Source: Charina bottae (taxonomy: Eukaryota; Chordata; Lepidosauria; Squamata; Charinaidae). From it: 64,000 nt of DNA. Below are positions 56,740 to 64,000 of the stretch, piece after piece. Where the stretch lies: positions 93,404,501 through 93,468,500 of the forward strand of contig JALMGJ010000001.1 in NCBI GenBank assembly GCA_023362775.1. The letters are read 5' to 3'. Made by a program: the position numbers and the translations under genes. Every line of letters starts with the position of its first letter. Positions within the stretch are counted from its first letter, which is position 1. Under the pieces are notes generated by a model, which did no database searches, had not been told where the DNA came from, and saw nothing but the letters and a program-made list of their open reading frames with translations.

Positions 56740-58010
56740 TTCTCCCTCACCAGGGAGGGGCTCCCCTCCCAGGACGCCCTACGCTAAGGAGGGCCGTCTT
56801 TGGTCCTCGAAGAGGCCCCAGTGCCCGCTCCACAGTCACCATAGTAACCTAGGCACCAGTTCAGAGGATGGAGGCGGCCGCACCCTACCCTTCAAGGCCT
56901 GTTCCTCTTGTTGGCGCTGAGCCTATCGGGAACTGCAGTTCTCCGATCCTCAGGGCCCCGCCCCTCAGAGGCAAGGGAAGAGCTCTCATTGGTTCAAGAG
57001 GTAGAGGGAGGGCAGGATCCCTCCCTCCGCCTTGCTCAGAGGGAAGCAGGTGAACGCGGGAGGCAGCAGGGCGAGGACGATCGGCGGCGGACTAGCTAGC
57101 CAGCGGGCACTGGGAACAACCATCGCGGGGTGAGTAGAGACGTGCCGAGGGGAGGCCGTCGGATTCCACCCTTCTCCGCAAAAGCGGGAAGCTGGGCGTG
57201 CGGGCGCGCGGACCGACCGATGAAGAGTCTACCTGGGTAAAGCATCTGGGGGCTTAGTTGAAGATAGCGGAGACGCGGAGGGAGCCGCGCGGCCCCCTCG
57301 ACGCCTTGCGGGAGCTGCCTCGGGGGCTGCTTTCTCTCCGGGGCGGGCGATGGGGTGGTGAGCCGGGGCGTGTCTTCCCCCTTTGTCTCGGGGTTGGGGA
57401 GCAGAAGCCGCTGCCCGCCGCAGCCCGAGGAGCAGCACTGCCTGCGGGAGAAGGGCAGGTGGCTGCGCGCAGGGATGCGTGCGGTGCTTTCCACCTGTAT
57501 GCGCCCCCTCCCCCGGGTCCTTAGTTTAGCGTAGGGCGAGTTGGCTGGCTGAGGCCGTTGGCGACTGGCGGGGAGGGTTTCGCCTTGGTCTGCGCCCGGC
57601 CTTGGGACTTGAGCCTATTCGGATGCCCGTCGGCCGATAGCCCCCTCCGCCCCGCTCGGCCGCCTCCCTCTCCCTCTGGGATGCTCCTGGAGGCGCCGCT
57701 CTTTGTGCGCCTGCGGCGAGGAGTGGGGGGCGACGATGGGGCCTTTGTCTGCGCGCGCCGTGCTGGTCGCTGCCCTTTCTCGGGGGACGCGCAAGAAGAA
57801 GGGCGGGGCAGTGGCTCCGGCTCTTTCGGTGTGGGGAGGGGGGGCTGCCTGCTGACAATGGCTTCCTCGCTGGGAATTGGCGCAGGGCTGGGCTTTGTCG
57901 GGCTTCGCCGACCTCCCCTTTCCAGTACAGCTCCAGCTGGCCTGGAAAAGGCGCCCCCTCTTGGCAGAGTCGGTCCTCGAGCGCCTCTCTAAACAGATGC
58001 CTTGGTGACC
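56740..58010 (+). promoter_or_regulatory. CpG-rich block with candidate promoter and first exon of an unidentified downstream transcript
   Basis: GC-rich and CpG-dense sequence with a GC box (CCCCGCCCC at about 56957), an inverted CCAAT box (ATTGG at about 56989) and no TATA box. A plausible 5' splice site GGG|GTGAGT lies at 57130, so a non-coding first exon could end at 57129 on the + strand. In amniotes the gene downstream of DNMT3A in this orientation is usually POMC, but no POMC coding sequence was recognised in the remaining 7 kb. The gene identity is therefore left open. Minus-strand or bidirectional initiation is also possible. Confidence 0.55.
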
Positions 58011-59443
58011 CGCCTGTTTCCCAGCTGGGAAACTGAGGCAGCGGGTGGAAGGGTCCTTTCCCAGCCTCCATTGTGGAGAAGGGCTATTGATTTGGCCGCG
58101 AGAGGGGGAGTTTTTGGCAGCTTTTCTGTATAGAGAAAAGGGTATGGGGGCAATCCCATTGAAAAGTTGCTTTAGTAAGTCTTTGCCCAGTGGCTGGGTC
58201 CATATAACCCTTCAGGCTAGAGTAAAGGAGGTTGGGTCATTTCTGGTTCAGCTTTGTCAGCATCCAATCATAGCCTTGCCCTGTTGTGTGAACTAGGTTG
58301 TCATGTCATTATATGGTTTATTTGTTTGGGCACAACATCTTCTGAGAACACAGCAAGTGTGTTTATCCAGCTCCAAAGTTTAATACATAGTGCTAACCTG
58401 GGTAACCTATAAGGTTTGGGAGAGATGGTACACAGCCTGCTCTTCTAGAGGAGATGCCTGTGAGCGGTGTCTAAAAAGTAGAGGTGGTAATATCGGCTTC
58501 TCTGCCACAAACACACATTGAAATAGCAGCTGAGGATCTCCACTGATGGAAGACTGTGATTCTTTCTAATAGCTAAGAGTTCACTCAGCTTGCCTTGTGT
58601 GTTTTATTCTGCTTTGGGAAACAACCCTTATCCATTGCGTATGAGCCATTTTGCCCTAGAATGTCTGAAGTGCTCTAGTCCTGCTTAGCAAAAAAAAGCC
58701 TGTTCAGGGAGGCCCCTTATTGATCTAGTAGAAAGCCTGCAGTAGTTAAGAGTAGTCTTCCTGGGAAAAGAATGCTTGACCTGATGAAAAGGTCACTCCC
58801 TGAGTCTTGTACCCATTCAGACACTAAATCTAACCAGCAGAACCCCCAGGGAAAGGGAAGAAATTTAATTAGTAGGTACAGCTGCTGTCTTTTCTGTATC
58901 CTCTGTCTTTTAAAAATCATAATCAGATTCCTACATTGAATTAATCTGTATGCAGTTCTTTGGGGGGAAGGCTTGGGTACCTAACCAGGACATGTATTCT
59001 GCATCTCGTTCCTTCTTTGCCTCATTTTTCTTTACGTCTAGTACAATTAAAGCTCAGTGGGACATCCTTGCGATTAGTCTAGAAGATGCAACTGGTATAG
59101 CCTTTTCTCCGTCACATTGCTTTCTCCCTGATGTCCAGCCTGGACTCTTTGGAGAAGGAAATCCCACCTACATCTTTGCATTAAAGTGAGCTTTGATCCT
59201 TGATTAATAGAAGATTTTCTGGGTGCAAATAGCCTTGGAGGTTGTTTCCTCCTGCTTTAAAGAGAGAGTCTTAGCACTGCATGTTTATTCAGAAGGAAAA
59301 CTTACTATAGTCAGTGGAATTTAATTTCCTAGCAATATACCTAGGATTTCAATCTTACAGACTGGGGCTGTACTCAGCCGGATGATGTGGAAAAATGTTG
59401 TTTTTCTGTGAATGAATACATTGGGAGCAAGCAGGTTTATGTA
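58011..59443. other. Possible first intron of the downstream transcript, no gene seen
   Basis: No repeat or coding exon recognised between the CpG block and the Tc1 element. Confidence 0.4.
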
Positions 59444-59922
59444 CAGTTGCAATCGAAATTATTCAACCCCCATTGCAAGTCAGGTTTATTGTCAAAATTT
59501 ACAGACTTTCCGCTGTTTGCAATGAACAAATCAAACAAAAGCAATTGAAATAGCTCAACACAACCAATGCTTCAAGTGGTTTCCCCAAATGCAACTGAAA
59601 ATGCAACTGATAATGACTTCTCCAGCCTCAAAATTATTCAACCCCCTGAATAGAATCAATCACAACAGCACACAGGTGTTGTCTCAAGCACACCTGATGC
59701 AACTAATCAAGGGCTTCATTAGTTGCACCAGGTGTGCTTGAGCTGGAACACATGAAATACCTGAACTGGCTAGGGGTTTGTTAAGTGTCACGTTTGACTG
59801 CATGTTAGAAATATGGCTAAGTCAAAAGAATGGTCCAAAAAAGGTAAGAGAAGAGATCATCGCCCTTCACAAACAAGGAACAGGATACAAAAAGATAGCA
59901 AAGGCCCTGAATGTTCCTAGAG

Positions 59923-60187
59923 CAGGGCTTTCCAAACTCTGTGTCGCGACACAATACTGTGTCGCCTGGGGGCCCCAGGTGTGTCGCGTGACAACCCGGA
60001 AGTGCTGATGGCGCACCGCCGCTCAGCGGTGGCGGGTCATCAGTGCTTCCAGGTTGTTGCGTGACAACCAGGATGCCGCCGACACCACCATGGCACGCAA
60101 AAACCCGAAAGCGTGGCGGCGGCGCTTCTGGGTTTTTGTGCACTGGCCGTTGGTGTGTCACCAATGGCAAAAGTTTGGAAAGCCCTG
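59923..60187. mobile_element. hAT MITE, family A, copy 6, inside the Tc1 transposase
   Basis: 265 bp; ends CAGGGCTTTCCAAACTC and GTTTGGAAAGCCCTG; perfect 8-bp duplication TCCTAGAG (59915-59922 and 60188-60195). GC-rich interior similar to copies 2 and 4. Confidence 0.95.
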
Positions 60188-60648
60188 TCCTAGAGACACT
60201 GTTGGAAGCATAGTTCACAAGTTCAAAGTTAAAGGAACAGTGGTTACACTACCTGGACGGGGCAGAAAAAGGAAGCTGTCAATGGCTGCCACCAGATTTC
60301 TGAGAAGGCAGGTTGAGAGAAACCCTCGAGTGACTGCAAAAGACCTGCAGCAAGACGTGGTGGTAACAGGCACTGAGGTTTCAGTGAGCACAGTAAGGCG
60401 CGTACTAAACACACAAAGTGTCCATGCCAGAACTCTAAGATGTACACCACTACTGACCCAAAAGCACAAGAAAAGTCAGCTCCAATATGCTCAAAATCAT
60501 ATAAATAAGCCACAGAAGTTTTGGGATTCTGTTCTGTGGAGCGATGAAACAAAGCTGGAACTTTTCAGCCCGATGGATCAGCAGTATGTCTGGAAGAAGA
60601 AGAATGAAGCATACACTGAAAAGAACACTCTGCCTACAGTTAAGCATG

Positions 60649-60706
60649 GTCCCCCTTGGGGGAGTTGGGCGGTGATAAATCCAGTAAATAAATAAATAAA
60701 TAAATA
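60649..60706 (+). mobile_element. 58-bp LINE 3' end inserted in the Tc1 transposase
   Basis: CCCCTTGGGGGAGTTGGGCG, GTGATAAATCC and an (AAAT)n tail, identical in type to the CR1/L2 3' ends elsewhere. The transposase frame continues after it at GGTGGTGGCTC. Confidence 0.85.
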
Positions 60707-61388
60707 GGTGGTGGCTCGGTGATGCTCTGGGGCTGCCTTGCATCTTCTGGCACTGCAAACCTGCAGCGTGTGGAAGGCAAGATGGATTCACTGAAGTGTC
60801 AGGAAATCCTAGGAGAAAACGTCATGCTGTCTGTAAGGAAGCTGAAGCTTGGGCGTAATTGGACCTTCCAGCAGGACAATGATCCCAAGCATACCTCAAA
60901 TTCCACTAAGGCTTGGATACAGAAGTAGTCCTGGAAGATTCTACAGTGGCCATCACAGTCACCTGACTTGAACCCCATAGAAAATCTCTGGTGGGATTTG
61001 AAGAAGGTGGTTGCAGCATGCAAACCCAAGAATATTACTGAACTGGAGGCCATTGCTCATGAGGAATGGGCTAGGATTCCTCATGAATGCTGCCAGAAGC
61101 TGGTGTCTGGCTATGCATCTCGTTTGCAGCAGGTCATAACAGCAAAAGGGTGCTCTACTAAGTACTGAAGATGCTTTCCATGAAGGGGCTGAATAATTTT
61201 GAGACTGGAGAACTCATTATCAGTTGCATTTTTAGTTGAATTTGGGGAACCCACTTGAAGCATTTGTTGTGTTGAGCTATTTCAATTGCTTTTGTTTGAT
61301 TTGTTCATTGCAAACAGCGGAAAGTCTGTAAATTTTGCCAGTAAACCTGATTTGCAATGGGGGTTGAATAATTTCGATTGCAACTGTA

Positions 61389-61492
61389 AGTGCTTGTCTT
61401 AAGCTCTGTTCCATTGAACAAAAACTGGCACACAAAGTTTTTGCTACCCATTTTCCCATAGGAACCTGAGATTGATGCTCAGGGATTGTTTC

Positions 61493-61542
<50 letters not shown>

Positions 61543-62104
61543 TATCCTACTTTCTCCTTATAGGGTGTTCAGTTATTTTGCCTACAGAAGACTGAGACCA
61601 TCCGGAACTGCCAATCCTAACCTGTTGTCCTCTAGATTTGTGAAACTACAACCTCCATCATCCTCAGTAAGTCTGGACAATAGCTATGGATGGGAAAAAG
61701 TATGCGCCAGAGTTGGAACTGGCCTAGGAAAGATGGGTCTGTTGATGGGGCAGGGCAGCAGCTGCCTTTTAGTCAGGTTGCTGTGACACAAACAATAGTT
61801 GTTTAATTACTGCTTCTATAGTCTAATTAAAACACAATGCTTCTCTGTGTGCAGAAGTCCCCCTGCAAATAAACTCACCCCCCTCCATCCACTTCCAAGT
61901 GGAGCGATGGAGGCTGGGCCTTATGTTCCTGGGCTGATTTAACAGCACTGCTAATTTAACTCATTACATTTTTAATAACTAGACTTGGCATCTGCATGTT
62001 CACGTGTGATTTCCTTTTAACTCTTGTAGCAGGTCTGGAAGTTTAAGATCTTCATATATCAAATGGGGCTAAAAAAGAAATGACTTGCCTGTGATTCTCT
62101 AAAG
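61389..62104. other. Unassigned sequence with a CA microsatellite
   Basis: No gene or dispersed repeat recognised apart from the CA run. Confidence 0.4.
61496..61536. repeat. (CA)n microsatellite
   Basis: About 20 uninterrupted CA units. Confidence 0.97.
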
Positions 62105-62357
62105 CAGAGCTTTCCAAACTTTTCATGTAGGTGACACACTTTTTAGACATGCATCATTTCGCGACACACTCTTACAGCAGGGCACAAGGCAGGTACTAGG
62201 ACCTGCGCGGAATCACAGCAGGTTTGGAGGCAGCAGGGCACAAAGCAGGCACTAGGACCTGCGTGGAATCCTGGCAGGGCTTGGAGGCAGCAGCAGCCGC
62301 AACACACCCAGACACTGCAGCCGACACACTAACGTGTCCCGACACACAGTTTGGAAA
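62105..62357. mobile_element. hAT MITE, family A, copy 7, right end overrun by a LINE tail
   Basis: The left end CAGAGCTTTCCAAACTTTT is preceded by CTCTAAAG. The right end GTTTGGAAA is interrupted by a TTTATTTATT run of a LINE insertion at 62358. The interior has two GGAATCnnnGCAGG-type units, so it belongs to the CCTAGTGCCTGCC subtype. Confidence 0.85.
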
Positions 62358-62478
62358 TTTATTTATTTATTTATTTTATCCTATTTATACCCCACCTATC
62401 CCCTCCCTACTGGAGGGCTCTAGGCGGCTTACAACATCAATATATTTCAATTATACATCATATATCATATAATTTAAA
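62358..62478 (-). mobile_element. CR1/L2-type LINE 3' end, minus orientation
   Basis: TTTATTTATT run, then ACCCCACCTATCCCCTCCC and GGGCTCTAGGCGGCTTACAA. Confidence 0.75.
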
Positions 62479-62479
62479 T

Positions 62480-62695
62480 TTACCGCGCGATAGGGAAGAG
62501 GACAGGGAACCGGCTCTTCGGCTGCAGGCACCGGACTACATGCCCCAGCATGCCTCGCTTCCGCGCCGGCTGCTGACGTCCAGGAAGCTGTTCTTTTCTG
62601 GATCCGTCATCTTCCGCCGTCATCACCGGGATTCCCTAGGTCTTCTTCGGAATGAGGACGACCCTCCGCTGGACGCCGGCAAATTGACCCACGAA
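62480..62695. promoter_or_regulatory. Small GC-rich block with ZNF143-like and CRE-like motifs
   Basis: About 215 bp of CpG-rich DNA wedged between a LINE end and a SINE-derived fragment. It holds ACTACATGCCCCAGCATGC at 62535, close to the ZNF143/Staf-type motif (ACTACAnnTCCCAGnATGC), and TGACGTC at 62574, a CRE half/near-palindrome. It may be a promoter or enhancer, or part of a repeat that carries these motifs; no transcript is visible. Confidence 0.3.
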
Positions 62696-62825
62696 GTGGT
62701 ACCCATTTATCTACTCGCATATGCTTTCGATCCGCTGGGTGGGCGGAAGCTGGAGCTAGTGGCGGGAGCTCACCCCGCCCCGCGGTTTCGAACTGCTGAC
62801 CTTAAAGCTATGCTCTAGAGAATTT
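62690..62825 (-). mobile_element. Fragment of the second squamate SINE family
   Basis: CACGAAGTGGTACCCATTTA, GGAGCTAGTGGCGGGAGCTC and TTTCGAACTGCTGACC correspond to the body and B-box region of 13970-14298. The tRNA head is altered or replaced. Confidence 0.65.
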
Positions 62826-63481
62826 GTAACTGAGTGGGGCTTGAAACTGGAGCTGCCTGGCTCAGTTGTTGTGTTATGGACATTTAGAGTTGTAACAGAG
62901 CTTCAAGTTGTGAAGGGAACCTCTAATTCCATGCTGCAGCTGTTCAGGGCAACCAAATGTCCTGAGCTGGCCTGATACCCAGAGTTACGAAGGGATTCCT
63001 TCAATGCATGGATGAGGGGTCCCTGCATTGTTGTAAGAGGAGTGTTCTGCTGCTGCTGTATGGTAAACGCTATATGGTAGCCTTGTATGGCATTAGTATT
63101 GCTTTCCTTCCTCAAGGACTAGTAAACTCAGGGCAGCCTATATAAGAGCTCTGTCCTTTGGAGGAGAAAAATTAAGGTTTTTTAAATCACAAGCCCAATT
63201 TTACAAACAGCTAACAGAAATAATGTGAACATGACAGTAAGCACAAGTTGAGTCTTTATGAAGCCTCAATCAAACATGCTTGAAATGTGTCAGGCTATTT
63301 CTCTACAGGAGGAGAACCAAAGTTCCTCCTTGCTGATCATGTTATATATATATATATATAATGATATGTATCTCTCCTTCTTATGGGAAAATATGTCCTC
63401 CCGCTATTCTTGGAAGGCTGGCCATCACTTTCTTCAGATGGAAGCTGGTAGTTCTGTGTTGCTTGGTTCCATTTAACTGTA
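62826..63481. other. Unassigned sequence with a short TA microsatellite
   Basis: (TA)n at 63343-63360; nothing else recognised. Confidence 0.4.
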
Positions 63482-63868
63482 CAGGTAGTCCTTGAGTTAC
63501 GACCACAATTGGGACTGGAACTTCATTTCTAAGCAAAGTGGTTGCTAAGTGAGTCACGCCCAATTTTATGACCTTTTTTGCCAGAGTTGTTAAGTGAATC
63601 ACTGTGGTCATTAAGCGAATCCAGCTTTTCCCATTGGCATTTATTTATTTATTTATTTATTATTTGGATTTATCACCGCCCATCTCTACAACAGTAGACT
63701 CTGTTGGCTTTGCTTGTCAGAAGCTGGCTGGGAAGGTTGCAAATGGCGATCATGTGACCCCAGAATGCTGCAATGGTTGTAAGTGCAAGGATCAGTCATA
63801 AGTCACTTTTTTCAGCGCTGTTGTAACTTCGGTCACTAAACAAATGGTCATAAGTCGAGGACTACCTG
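63482..63868. mobile_element. TA-flanked MITE (CAGGTAGTCC termini), copy 3
   Basis: Ends CAGGTAGTCCTTGAGTTACG and ATAAGTCGAGGACTACCTG with TA on both sides (63480-63481 and 63869-63870). A short minus-strand LINE 3' end (TTTATT run, ATCACCGCCCATCTC) is nested at about 63640-63705. Confidence 0.88.
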
Positions 63869-64000
63869 TATAACAGTCAGTCTTTCTGTCTGCCTCTGCA
63901 TAAGACTCCTTGCTTTGGGCATTAGTTTCACTTTTTTTTGCTAAGTGTGCCTCCATGCTATGGTGGGTTTGCCTTTCCTGCCAACCAGTTCAGAGGTGGT

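Larger units (their letters stand above)
59814..61168 (+). pseudogene. Tc1 transposase, disrupted
   Basis: The + strand frame begins MAKSKEWSKKVREEIIALHK (helix-turn-helix DNA-binding part), is cut by a hAT MITE at 59923-60187, and resumes with GRGRKRKL and the second HTH. It then shows the catalytic region with WSDETKLELF, FQQDNDPKHTS and SPDLNPIENLWWDLKK, the three acidic residues of a DD34E-type enzyme. It is further broken by a short LINE insertion at about 60649-60706 and a nonsense codon (TAG) near 60926. No functional enzyme is expected. Confidence 0.93.
59444..61386 (+). mobile_element. Tc1-type transposon with about 200-bp terminal inverted repeats
   Basis: Ends CAGTTGCAATCGAAATTATT and AATAATTTCGATTGCAACTG flanked by TA (59442-59443 and 61387-61388). 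The inverted repeats extend about 205 bp each side (59444 to about 59648; about 61182 to 61386) with only scattered mismatches. It carries one transposase gene, now broken, and two younger insertions. It is the best preserved autonomous-type element in the window. Confidence 0.95.

Noticed and set aside
57096..58071. Open frames in the CpG block at 57-58 kb (up to 181 codons, both strands)
   Set aside because: Composition-driven, no recognised domain, and the candidate splice donor at 57130 places most of them in an intron.
62480..62818. Possible small gene (155-codon frame from 62351)
   Set aside because: The frame runs through a LINE end and a SINE fragment; no domain or splice context.
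57130..64000. POMC coding exons expected by synteny
   Set aside because: Checked for the melanocortin core and signal-peptide exon on the + strand; none seen in this window.

Overview
The window is a vertebrate nuclear locus, most probably from a squamate reptile (lizard or snake). The evidence is repeat content: tRNA-derived SINEs of the Sauria/squamate type, Bov-B (RTE) 3' ends, many 5'-truncated CR1/L2-type LINE 3' ends, hAT MITEs, and one long-TIR Tc1 element. The species cannot be named from the sequence alone.

The only protein-coding gene recognised with confidence is DNMT3A, the de novo DNA cytosine-5 methyltransferase, on the + strand. Seventeen coding exons lie between 23074 and 43832. 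They correspond to exons 7-23 of the 23-exon mammalian gene. Each has consensus splice sites, the phases join without error, and the exons encode the PWWP domain, the ADD zinc-finger domain and the complete catalytic domain. The upstream exons of the full-length isoform lie before the window. Bases 1-23073 are therefore read as the long intron preceding exon 7. A CpG-rich block at about 6.54-7.62 kb in this intron is a good candidate for the alternative promoter of the short isoform DNMT3A2. That isoform would start at the in-frame ATG at 23104, giving 688 codons.

The 3' UTR follows the stop codon at 43830-43832 and may run to polyadenylation signals at 47349, 47576 or 47848. It holds a GA microsatellite and a tRNA-type SINE. 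From 48 to 56 kb there is intergenic sequence dominated by LINE ends, a TA-flanked MITE, foldback repeats and a truncated Ty3/gypsy element (chromodomain end plus one LTR). A second CpG-rich promoter-like block at 56.8-58 kb has a plausible splice donor at 57130 and probably starts another transcript whose identity is not visible. A Tc1 transposon with a broken transposase, itself hit by two younger insertions, occupies 59444-61386. The window ends in more repeats and a small GC-rich block at 62.5 kb.

The most striking structure is in the last intron of DNMT3A. A non-autonomous hAT element (40879-43354, perfect 8-bp target duplication) has been inflated by about nine copies of a 205-bp GC-rich unit. 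The second half is organised as 409-bp dimers, and the array ends in a 158-bp hairpin. Ten copies of a consensus 5' splice site (CAG|GTAAGC) are spread through it in the sense orientation. Eight 8-bp target duplications from three MITE families in the window all have TA at the centre, the signature reported for Buster-lineage hAT transposases.
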